Part shown: piece after piece, positions 1 to 12,000 of the stretch
Numbering within the stretch: the first letter of the stretch is position 1
Layout of the letters: every line of letters begins with the position of its first letter
Made by a program: the position numbers and the translations under genes
DNA from: Symsagittifera roscoffensis
Lineage: Eukaryota > Xenacoelomorpha > Acoela > Convolutidae
NCBI RefSeq assembly: GCF_963678635.1
Contig: NC_087067.1
Span: 25,487,547-25,551,546, forward strand
Reading direction: 5' to 3'
DNA: 64,000 nucleotides
The notes under the pieces: generated by a model
Database searches by the model: none
Told to the model about the DNA's origin: nothing
Seen by the model: the letters and a program-made list of their open reading frames with translations, nothing else

Positions 1-36
1 CTGCTACTATCACAACTGCTTCTGTTGGATGTGACA
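1..36 (+). CDS. FN3 C-terminal exon, partial (B2 type, exon 1)
   Basis: The window opens inside the 3' end of a B2-type FN3 exon. The last codons are nearly identical to those of the two complete B2 exons at 1087-1249 and 2303-2465, ending in the same Gly-Cys-Asp and the same GTAGGT donor at 37. Its presence shows that the tandem cassette array continues upstream. It ends in phase 1. Confidence 0.85.
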
Positions 37-3000
37 GTAGGTTTTATCCACACAGGTGGCACTTAAACCAATCAAATTTTATGTGTATTTAACAAGAGTT
101 AACAATTAAAAAGCAAAAAATCATAAAAATCATGGAAAACCAATTTTGTTTCTATTAGAGCTCGATCCTGTCTTAGCCACAATAGCGACCCTCAATTCAT
201 CAGCATTGCGTCTGGCAATCTCTCCAAACAACACCTGGGATACATTCTCTGTTCAGTACTTTAGTTTCTTGTCTCAGCTGTCACCCACAATAGTAGACAG
301 CATTAATGCATCGTCGCTACCTTACGTTTTATCGGGTCTAGCGGCTGGAACGAAATACGAGGTTAATGTAACTGTGAAACTTGGCAGGAGGAGGTGTAAT
401 TATGAGTTCGACTTGCCCTCACAATCCGCAGTTTCGTATGCTTGCACGGGTACGGATCAGATCAAAATAGTTTATTATGCCATCAGTTCAAAAAACGTTA
501 ACTTTTTTTTTCATTTTGAAAGTGCTGATAATTTTTAAAATCAAAATATAACTTGAAAAAACACGGCAGATAGGCCAATAAAAGACCGGAAGTTTACCAG
601 TTTGCTTGGGTAAATCCATAGGGATTCAATCACAAAAAAAGTCAAATTTATTAAAAGTATGTCTTTGTTTCAGTGCCGGACACGCCTGAAGTCACTTCAA
701 AAGGGCTCGATTCCACGTCCTTGATGATCAGCGTTTCAATTCCAAACGGAGGATTCGATTATTGGATGGCTGAGATCAGCACTGACCATGGCCTACAATC
801 TTCTCCTCAGGCATCAATCAAGCTAACAGGGCTCGATATTAACGGTGCTAATCTGGTTTGCTCATTTGAAACCTCTGGTCTTAGAATTATAGCTGACAAT
901 ACAGTCTGCGTGCTATTTTTGGTGTGCATCTTTTCTAATGAGAGCCTAAAGCACATTTTGGGTTTTTTTCGAATATACCCCCAGCCCATTGAAATACCGT
1001 TTTGGGCAATTTTTCTTACCTTACAGTTGATTTGGATGTTTGTGCAGCGGAATAGAAAGCTTGATTGATGCCCCCTCCTCCAACAGTATGCAGATACCTT
1101 CAATCATACCTTCCGCGGGGGTGGACTGGGGGTGGGGAAAGAGTACAATGTGACGGTGACTGTGGGTGTAGGGAACACTACTTATTGTGGAGCCACTGGC
1201 TTCATGAAGTCATCTGCTACTATCACAACCGCTTCTGTTGGATGTGACAGTAGGTTCTGTTATCAGAGGTGGCACTTAAACCAATCAAATTTTATGTGTA
1301 TTTAACAAGAGTTAACAATTAAAAAGCAAAAAATCATAAAAATCATGGAAAACCAATTTTGTTTCTATTAGAGCTCGATCCTGTCTTAGCCACAATAGCG
1401 ACCCTCAATTCATCAGCATTGCGTCTGGCAATCTCTCCAAACAACACCTGGGATACATTCTCTGTTCAATACTTTAGTTTCTTGTCTCAGCTGTCACCCA
1501 CAATAGTAGACAGCATTAATGCATCGTCGCTACCTTACGTTTTATCGGGTCTGGTGGCTGGAACGAAATACGAGGTTAATGTAACTGTGAAACTTGGCAG
1601 GAGGAGGTGTAATTATGAGTTCGACTTGCCCTCACAATCCGCAGTTTCGTATGCTTGCACGGGTACGGATTAGATCAAAATAGTTTAATATGCTATCAGT
1701 TCAAAAAACTTCAAATTTTATTTTTTTCATTTTGAAAGAACTGATAATTTTTTAAATCAAAATATAACTTAAAAAAACACGGCAGATAGTCAAATAAAAG
1801 ACCGAAAGTTTACCAGTTTGCTTGGGTAAATCCATAGCGACTCAATCACAAAAAAAGTCAAATTTGTTAAAAGTATGTCTTTGTTTCAGTGCCGGACACG
1901 CCTGAAGTCACTTCAAAAGGGCTCGATTCAACGTCCTTGATGATCAGCGTTTCAATTCCAAACGGAAGATTCGATTATTGGATGGCTGAGATCAACACTG
2001 ACCATGGCCTACAATCTTCTCCTCAGGCATCAATCAAGCTAACAGGGCTCGATATTAACGGTGCTAATCTGGTTTGCTCATTTGAAACCTCTGGTCTTAG
2101 AATTATAGCTGGCAATACAGTCTGCGTGCTATTTTTGGTGTGCATCCTTTTTAATGAGAGCCTAAAACGCATTTTGGGGTTTTTTCGAATATACCCCCAG
2201 CCCATTGAAATACCGTTTTGGGCAATTTTTCTTACCTTACAGTTGTTTTGGATGATTGTGCTGCGGAATAGAAAGCTTGATTGACGCCCCCTCCTCCAAC
2301 AGTATGCAGATACCTTCAATCATACCTTCAGCGGGGGTGGACTGGGGGTGGGGAAAGAGTACAATGTGACGGTGACTGTGGGTGTAGGGAACACTACTCA
2401 TTGTGGAGCCACTGGCTCAGTGACGTCATCTGCTACTATCACAACTGCTTCTGTTGGATGTGACAGTAGGTTCTGTCCACACAGGTGGCAATTAAACCAA
2501 ACAAATTTTTTTGCGTACTTAACAATAGTTAACAATTAAGAAGCAAAAAATCATAAAAATCATGAAAAATCAACTTCGTTTCCATTTAGAGCTCGATCCT
2601 GTCTTATCCACACTAACGACCCTCAATTCATCAGCATTGCGTGTGGTAATCTCTCCAAACAACACCTGGGATACATTCTCTGTACAATACTTTAGCGTCC
2701 TGTCTCCGTTGTCAATCACAATGGTGGACAACATCAATGCATTGTCGCTACCTTACTTTTTATCGGGTCTGGCGGCTGGAACGGAGTACGGGGTTAATGT
2801 AACTGTAAAACTTGGCAGGAGCAGGTGTAATTATGGGTTCGACTTGCCCTCACAAACCGCAGTTTCGTATGCTTGCACGGGTACGGATCAGATCAAAATA
2901 TTTTATTATGACATTGGTTTAAAAAACATTCTTTTTATTAAAAAGGGCTGAAAATTTTTTTAAATCAAAATATAACTCGAAAAAACACGGCATATAGGCA

Positions 3001-6000
3001 AATAAAAAGAATTGTCCCACTATATTGGCAAAATTGTGCTTCATCCAAAAAGGATATAGCTCATCTTGGAAAATTAGGTTTTCCCTAATTTTTCCTAATT
3101 TTTTTTCAAATATTCGACTGGTTTTGTGAATAAACAAGAAATTAAAAATGACTTAGAACAAACTACTAAAGCCACTATTAACGAATAATTTGGCCAGTCA
3201 ATAAGCAGAATGGGTCCAAAAGCAAAAAAAAAACAGAAAATTATACTCCTCTATAAGCTGATTGGAAAGTTAAGTATAATAATAGTTAATATTACCAAAA
3301 AAACTAATATTTTATTTTAAGTAATTTAATCTAGATTTAAAAAAAAATCAATGAAAAAGTACTAGATGAAATTACTCAATTCATGAATAATTTATACATT
3401 TGGCTTCCCCCCCCCCGCACCTCACACGAGCATCAATTTTGCGGTGTAACAAGTGGTTTTACAAGGTTATTTATGAAGAACAAATATGTTTGCCATGGCC
3501 TTATTAGTCCGTATGCCAACTTTCAAATCAATGGAATCATGTGAACAAACTTTACATTTGTAAAATTTTGCAGGTGGGGGGAAAGGAAAAAGAGCCACAA
3601 ATTTTCTTGATATTATTGACGATTCTGATCAGGAGCGGATTTAGGAGGAGGGAGGGGGGAGGACGGGGAGGGCGGGGAGTGGTGGAGGTTGGGGGGCGAC
3701 GCTCTCCCTCTCAGGGATTCGACCCCCTGCCGACCCAAAGGGTCCCCCCTTTGCTACTTTTTAAGAAATCCATTTTCGGCCGACCGACCCTAAAATTTTT
3801 CTAAAGGCGCCTTAGGCGCCAAAATACTAACTTTGTGGAGCGCGCGCCGAAAAAACGCGATCTTTATGTCAAAATTTTCCAAAAAAGGCCCAAAAACGGC
3901 TTTTTTGACCAGTTTTTTTCAAAAATTTGCCTGCGGCGCAGAAAATTTGGCCAAGAAAGCCTCTTTATAGTGCTTAAGGAGAGCTCGGAAATCAATTTTG
4001 TCGACCTAAAAAAAAGTTTTCGAAAATTGTTTGAAAATCCGCCCACCTCGAGAAAATCCTAGATGCGCCCCTGATTCTGATAATTGTTTCTATCAATTTG
4101 CCCGTATTAATCAGTAAAAGGCATTTTTTTCTGTGTTTCTGCTCTTAGACCCATTCTGCTCTTAGACCATTCTGCTTATTGCTCCGCCTCCAACGAGTAA
4201 ACATAGTTTAGAAACTCAAGCTTAAAATGAGTATGAATATGTAGGTTTGGCTAAAAAGCAAATTTTTGAATACCGCGAGTTTTTTGCAATTTTTAGAAGT
4301 TAGATCGAATCAATTTTTGATATAGCTTTCAACGACATGTGAAAACTATTTCTGGCATCTGCTTTTGTCCAAAAAAAAAAACGACCCGAACTTCGTGATC
4401 GGAACAATGTATACTATTTTGCCCTATTTTTCATGGTTTCTCGATTTAGTTCCCGATTTTGTCAACAGCTCAGAGGTGCAAGTCAGTGACCTTGAGAGGA
4501 GCAGCACCATCTCCTTTTCTGGCATCTCTGGAGTCCTGTCCGGATCCTTCCAGTCAATGCTCTACCGTCTATCCAGTCTGAACCACCAAGGGTGCAGTGA
4601 CAACATAGAGGGGACCTTCCCAGATTTGGCAGCTCAGCAGAATATAACAGGAGTAGTGATGGGTTGTTTCTATCAGCTGGCTATTTCAGCACAATGTGGC
4701 AATTTGACTGGACCTGCGTCTTATTTCAACATTACCACAGGTTTCACATTGATAGTATAACCAGATCTAGTTTTTGTAGCTGTTTTTGCACTTGACTTCA
4801 GATCGAATATTTTAGAGCCCACGATTGAATCATAGAAAAATTGTTTTCAAATGATTGTTTGCGTTTTTGGGAAAAAATAGCGGGTTACAAACGAGTTACA
4901 TATACATTGCAAAAATGTAAATTAAAGTTCAGAAAAACGCAGAGATCCCAAGGCAAGACAAACTATTCTTAAAACCATTACTGGGGCTAAGAAAGTGAGT
5001 AAACGTGAAAATGAGTATACGGGAACTTAATTAGTTTTCTTATAATAAATTGGGAAATTGAGACGACAAAATTTGATTTATTTTGTGATGTTGCTATGCT
5101 ACGAGTAGGTAAGAGCAAGAGAGAATAATTGAATTTAATTCTGTATTGTTGAATTGCTTAGTTCTCTTAGAGATCACGTTCAAGTGTCTTCTACGATCGC
5201 AACCGTCCAAATGACTGTTACGTTTGGCCTGCATGGATGGCCTTGAATAATACTAACAATACATAACAGAATATTAATAACACTTTAACCAAGGTTACTG
5301 TGGCAACAGTACTACACGGTACCACATTCCCCTGAGGACAACAAAATTTTATAAAATACCTTATAAAATTTTATAAATAGTATATAAATTTCAGTTTACT
5401 AAATTGTTTTCATTTTAGTTTAGTTTTCCTTGCTTGTTTTCTTCATCACTTCCGCTTTGTTTCTTGCAGTGTTCCACGATCCCGACTCATCCAACGATGT
5501 AGCTCCGAATTTTCTTTTGAACAAATGTCTCTCTAGTAAGTCAAACGTGTTGTTTTCCAATGTCGTTTCCTTGTTATTGATGTTCAACTTTGCCAGTCTC
5601 AATATGTAGGCCTCAAGTGCTGCCAAATTTAGCTCTATTACATCGTCGTCACAACTAATCAACTTTACTGAGTGTGAAAACGGGCTGCCGTATCTCTTTG
5701 GTCCCTGGTTCTTTGTTTGTCGACTACTTCTTCTGACTGTCGTTGTATTCTCTTCTTTGTCCGACTCGTCCACAAATACTGCCGGGTTATTGGCAACTGA
5801 TTCCGCTTGTTGAGTCAGTAGTTTTTCTGCTTCGTTTTGTACCCCTCGGGTCAAAACCTGGTTTGTGATTTCTTCCCATTCTTTTGTTGTCAAATTGTTA
5901 TTCTGGAATAAGTCCAGAATTTCCTTTTCACTAGTTTGCCGTGTAATCTTTTTGCTCACGGGAGCTTCTTTCGGTGCAGACGACTCTATGTATACAGCTT

Positions 6001-9000
6001 CGTTAATCGTATCCCGCTTCTTAGATTCTCTTGCTGTTTCAACAGTTTTCGTTGCACGTGGCTCTTGCGTCTTAGTTCTTCCAGATCTTGCACTTTGGAC
6101 TAATGGTCCTGCCCTATTTGGCTTAACCCTTTTTCCTCCTAGATTTAAGCCCCCGCCCGTCTTTAGTTCTTTTGACGTAACTACGTTTGGCGAGTTTTGA
6201 AACTTGTCCATTAGTCGATTGTCTTCTACTTCCTGATCAGTTGGCCCCTGGTCTTTCGCATCATGTTCTTCAGCCGACTCACTGTCTACGTCTTCATGAT
6301 GTGATACTGTCTTCTGTTGTTTGCTCCTAGGTTCCTCCCCCGTTGGGCTCCTCTTTTTCTCCGCGCTCTGTGCTTTGGGCTGTGTATGCAGTTTTGACCT
6401 CGCTACGTCGCTCTTTCTATATACTGCACCAGCAACTGTTTTGATAGTTGACGGTGTCTCTGCCACTATTTTGCCTTTCAGCGGTATTGTTAGGGCCTTT
6501 CCACTCTTTCGTTGCTCTTGTTTTCGGAGGAAGCTTCCTGACCAGCTATCATCCGCTGTAGTCTGCTTGTCTTCGATAAATCCTTTTTGCCATGAGTATA
6601 GGAGTTCCTTTCTCAGTTCGGGATTTATCGTGCTCGTTTCATCTACAATCCGTCGTAGTTCGCTATCTGAGATATCCCGTCTGGTGACATTCCATCTCGC
6701 ATTGGCCTCTAGTAGCTGCTTTGGTTCCTTTGCCCTTGCTCTTTCTTTGGCCGCCGCATTGTTGCGTAGAAACAGTGGGCTGACATCCCGGCTATTCTGT
6801 CCTTTTCGTATAATTTTTACATTTTCCCGGGATTGATCGATGCGTCTCTTCAACTGCGATGCTGTTAACACCAATCTCTCCAAATGTTCTTTATCTAAAC
6901 GATCAGATTCCTTCAGAAATTTATCCCGTACAATTTTAAACTCAGTTTTAGGTAACCGACCAAAGTGCGCTTCAAACGGGGACAACTTTATTGTTTTCTG
7001 TTTATTCCATCTTAGGTCCCTAATTATTGTGCTCAAGCACAATTTAATAGATTGTACTTTTTCTTCGAGTAGCATTACTCCCAATTTTCGTTTAATAGTT
7101 TGTATCGTTCTTTCGACCAGTCCACATCCTCGATGATCACCGACTGGGCAGAATTTTTGAATAATATTATTTTCAGTGCAGAATTTTTTCATTGATTTTC
7201 CTTTAAAACCTGAAAATTGATCCGTTTTAATCGATTCTGGTATTCCATGTAAGTACGTAGAAATTTTATTGTTGATTTTCCCCCTGTAGATTTCGTAACT
7301 TTGACTGACGGAAATTATGAGCATCTATCAATGGCAACTAACAAATATATCTTCTTTCTCTTATGGTCTTCAAGTGGACCCGCATAGTCTAATTGTAATT
7401 TTTTACCCGGCTGTGTCAACAGTGGAAGTGGTCTGGCCGAATTTTTTGGGATTATATATTTAACATTCTTACCATAACGAGTGCAACTTCTACACTCTTC
7501 GGCCATATTGACTATGTCTTTGTGCATGTGTGGCCACCATAAGTAATTGAAAACCTCCAACATCGCTTCTTGGCCAGGATGTCCTTGATGAAGTCGCCGA
7601 AGCACCGCTTGTCTTAGCTTCTCAGGTACGGCTAAACGATTGTCCACCAGTAGGCAGTCATCTACTACCGACATCTGGTGCCACAGAGGATTGGTGTATG
7701 GACCCGTTAGCTCGAATCCGTGTCTATCGTTTCGTTCCACCACTCGCCTGAGCCGATCCATCCAGGTGTCCTCTGATACGAGTTCCGCCAGTAGACTTTT
7801 GTCGAATAATTTTTTGAGAGACAGTGGGCCATTTGTTTCCTTTAACTGCTCCGACAGTTGGTAATTGCTTTTCCGCGACTTATGTCCACTTCTCGTTTTC
7901 TGTTGCGGTGTGACCATACAAGTCTCATTTCCTGAAAGGTAGTCTGGTTCATCAATGCTGTCCATCGTTAAATCCACCTCAACGATTTGTCCAATTTCAG
8001 TTTCATCTCCTGATTGGGTTTGTTTCGATGATTTCGGGCTTTGCATCAACGACTTGGCTTCTAATTCCATCATTGGTCGGGGTTTCTCATTCTTTTCCGA
8101 TCCTATTAGTTCCCAAAATGAAACTAACATAGGTTGGGCTGTTTGAGCAGTTGATGTTGACTGACCACTATTATCGTGTCAGTTCTGATTTGTCTGTTCA
8201 TCATGTTCCAATTCGCTTGTGGTATTGAATTCTCTGATTCTGATTTGTTTGGGGTCCTTTGTATCATTCTAGTTCTTTGGAACGTCGTTTCTGTTATTTC
8301 CTCCTTTAATGTGTCTGTGTTATTCCGATCCTGAATTCTGATCATTTTTTCTCTTTTCCTCTCTTTGCTATTTCGCCTGACTGCATATTTTCTGATTCGC
8401 TATTTGAAAATTTTCCGATTTTTTTTAGCTGATTCAACCGACTGTATTTGCTGACGATTTTGAGATAAACTGATTTTTGAGTTTTCAAACTTTTCGCGTT
8501 GAAACGAACGTGAATCTTCATTTCTTTCGTTCCGGTCGTGCTTTGTCCGTTTTGGACCGTTTTGGTTGCCATAGCAACGGGTAGATGACGTGTTCTGATT
8601 TGATACATTATGATCAATTCTAGAATATTCTAGAACGTTTTTGTTCCGGTCGAGCCTATCGTGATCACTCAGTCGACTGTTTAAACAGTCGAGAGCTTTA
8701 TGAAAACTTTCAATCGATGTGACTTCAAATTTTTCATCCAATACTGACTCCGGCCATGGTTCACCTTTCGGGTTTCTAGATAGGTAATCTACTATGCCCA
8801 TATCTTTCCCCGGTAAATGAATAACCTTAAATTGATAGGTTAGTAATCTGTCTACCCATCTAGTCAGCCTAGATTGGTAGGTTTTGTTTGACTTATGTTC
8901 ATCCAAGGCAGAAACCATTGCTTTATGATCTGTGGCTATCACAAATTCTTTTCCTAACAAATAATGTTTAAATCGGTCAACAGACCATACTACTGCTAGC

Positions 9001-12000
9001 AGTTCTAGTTCATTTGTGGAGTGTTTTTTTCTTGTGTGTTTAAATATCTGGAAGCGAATGCAATCGGTATCCACTCCCCCTGCCAGTTTTAGTGTTCCAT
9101 TGATGCCCCCAGCCCACTATGGCTGGCATCACATTTTACCCTAGTAAGTAACTTAGGGTCGTAATAATGAATTTTTGTTATATTCGCAACCGCTGCTTTT
9201 ATCGATTCGAATATTTCCGAATGTTCTTCTTTCCATTCGAATTTTTTTACTTTAATTTTCACACTTTTGAAAATTTTTTTTTCATTTTCTTCTCGCAACA
9301 GAGGTCTCAACTTTTCAGTTAAATTAGCTGCGTTTGGAATGATTTTGGCCAGATGATTTATGCTACCCAGAAATGATCTGAGTTGTTTCAGTGAAATTGG
9401 CGGACTAAGCTTCAAAATCGCTTCCGTTTTTGTTATCTTTGGAGAAATACCCTCCAACGATAACTTATGTCCCAACCAATTCACCTCCTGTTGAAAAAAT
9501 TCACGTTTTTACAGTTTGAGTGCCAGGTTTTCTTTTTCTAGCTTTTCCAACACATTCATGATCAATTTTTTGTGTTCTTGTTCACTTCCTTTAGACACAA
9601 TGAGTATGTCGTCAAGAAAACAGAATAAATTTTCCGCATGATTCAATGTTCTGTCCAAAGCCTTTTGAAATTCAGCTGGCATATCTGCCAGACCGTAAAA
9701 TCCGGTCAAAAATCTGTATGTTCCAGTAGCTTGCCCACCTATGATGTTAAAATTGCATTGTTTAGCTGTCTCTGCAGTCAGTTTAAGTTGACTGTAGGTA
9801 TACTTCAAATCTAATACTGAGAAATACAGTGTACCGCTTTCATTTGCTGTGATTATTTGGCTAACCCCGTCCAATAATTCATCCACAATCGGCATTTGAT
9901 ATTTGTTTTTAAACAACTGTCTATTTATTGGTTTGGCATCTAAAACTAATTTTATGGAGTCATCTTTTTTTACTGTTATCACAATAGGTGCTATAAAACA
10001 ACAACTAGTACATTTGTCTAGACGTTTTATATGCCCCTCTTTTAACAGTTTTTCCATTTCCTCATACATTTTCCCTTGTATGTGTATTGGGATGCGTCTC
10101 CCCTTTTCTTGTAATGGACAAAGTGGGTATTTGAACTTTTTGCTGACAACGTGATTTTTTGAACACCCTTGACGATCAAAAAGGTTTTTAAATTTACCAT
10201 AGAATTTGTTTTTCCAACCTTCTGACTGTTCGCACAGTAACACGTCAAACCTCGTCTTTTCTTTCGGTGCCAACTTCTGTGTTGTGTGTATCCCGACTTT
10301 GCTCTGTAAATCTAGCCCCAAAATACATCGCGTGCGTCGGTCTGTGATTAAGAATGATGCTCCCACCACCTCCCACCCTGCTGAACGGATGGTCGTGGTG
10401 ATTGCACCCAATATATTTATCGGCTGTTTGTTATAGTCTACAAATTTTGTAGTCAAGTTGAGATTTTACCGTGGAATGAACCTCGTATTTTTCGAAGACT
10501 CCAGAATTTGCTTTGCAGTAGCCCAGTTCAAAAATGATACAGGACTGCCCGTATCAATAGTCATGTTTATGATTTGATGATCTTTTCTCACCAAAGCTTT
10601 TAATGATCTTATTTGTTTGGATCGGGTATTTCTGCGAATATCAACCTTCTGTATGTCCTTGCTACTTTTCTTGATATCTCGGTTTCTATTTGATTGCTGT
10701 TTTATATACTCATCTATCTCTTCCATCGAAGACAATTCTGATTCAATAGCTATAATTTCGAACTCTTCACACGAGTCAAATGACTGAATTAAATTGCACT
10801 CTTCATCTGAGCTGGATGATTTTTCCGCAATCTCATTTACTTGCTGTGACTTACATATTTTTGCAAAGTGATTTGGTTTAGAACAATTTTTACATGTTTT
10901 GCCCATGGCTCAACATTTCATCAAATGTCCTTCCCCAAATGGTCGAGCACATCGAGTACACGTTTTCGTGTCTGTAAAATTTTTTCCATCTTTTCTGTCT
11001 GATGATTTCTTCTTGTACATGTTGTTCGGCTGTCTCCTTCCGTAAGCATTTTTATTTCCAATACTCATAACTGGTTCTTGTTTTATCTTCATTGTTCCAT
11101 TTACCTGAGCTGTACTTGCAGTCGTTGCATTAGTTTTCTGAAATGCCCGAGTTGTCTGTTTACTTTGTTCAAATTTCAACGCCCTTTTCAATACTTCCTC
11201 CGGTGAAAATGTTTCAAACGTTAGTGTATCTTGTAATGCCACATTTTTCATTTTCGATATGAATAGGTCACGCACTAGCTCATCCTCCAGTGTCCCTAAT
11301 TCTGCTCTAGCTGCTTGAGCAGTTAATGCGGCATGAAATGCCTCTAGTGATTCCCCTGTTTCCTGTGAACGGTCAAACAGCTTGTAGCAGTCATACGTAA
11401 CACTCTGTGATTTATCAAATGAAGTCTTAGCCAACGCTACCATCTGCCTGAATTCTAACTTTGAAACTTCTACATGCGGGTTCTTTTGAACAAATTTCTT
11501 CTTTCCTTCTGCCCAACGCCAGAAATAATCTAGAGGCTACTCGTTTCTGTACCTCGTTGTAATGTACGTTGTGTCCAACCTTTGGTCATCTAGTTTTTCT
11601 TTCTTCATTTTCTAGAAGAATCTTATCCCGGGCTAGTTGGTGTCGAGCTTCCCTTTCTGTAATCGCCTGAGCGTTTTCGTGTTCTCGTGGAGTCTCTGGC
11701 AAAAATCAAATGCAATAAACCCAAAACCCACGAATTAATAAACCATTACAGGTCGTGGTAGAGCTGGTCACTATTTACGCGACTATCAGCTTATGTCTTA
11801 AGTCATAACTGAACTGAGGATCACCTAATTTTTCCTCAAATAAGCTTTCTTTGTTTGCTCTGGAAAACTTACTTGTCGACTTTTTTAGTCGAGCAAATTG
11901 ATTCTCTGAACTCTCTTAAATCCTTACAAAGACCTATTTTCGACCAAATTTACTGCGCCGCAAGCACATTTTTCAAAAAAAAACAGGCCTCAAAAGGCAT

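Larger units (their letters stand above)
37..1249 (+). repeat. Tandem exon cassette, unit 1 (1,213 bp)
   Basis: From the donor of one B2 exon to the end of the next, containing A1, B1, B2 and all their introns. The whole unit, introns included, repeats at 1250-2465 with only scattered substitutions and small indels, so the duplication is recent and covers complete exons with matched phases. Confidence 0.92.
1250..2465 (+). repeat. Tandem exon cassette, unit 2 (1,216 bp)
   Basis: Near-identical second copy of 37-1249, containing A2, B1' and B2'. The intron sequences are as similar as the exons. Confidence 0.92.
5089..11730 (-). mobile_element. Ty3/Gypsy LTR retrotransposon 1, degenerate
   Basis: Minus-strand fragments run in the order gag, zinc knuckle, protease, reverse transcriptase, RNase H, H2C2 integrase and integrase tail, the Ty3/Gypsy order. 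Coding is broken by in-frame stops and frameshifts. A purine-rich tract and a possible 3' LTR lie at the low-coordinate end; no matching 5' LTR was found, so the 5' end (high coordinates) seems truncated. It is antisense to the host gene. No envelope gene is seen. Confidence 0.9.

Noticed and set aside
807-2319. Minus-strand open frames over the FN3 cassettes
   Set aside because: Both copies mirror the plus-strand exon B1 and its intron, which have FN3 motifs and splice sites. The minus frames have none.
3541-4062. Open frames inside the family 1 element at 3630
   Set aside because: The same frames appear in other copies with indels and stops. The element is non-coding and the frames come from its repeated sequence.
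5865-6836. Long plus-strand open frames
   Set aside because: They lie antisense to the Gypsy 1 integrase tail and have no motif; they are shadows of the minus-strand coding sequence.
5089-11730. Endogenous retrovirus with an envelope gene
   Set aside because: After the integrase tail no envelope-like frame (signal peptide, furin site, transmembrane segment) is present before the putative LTR.
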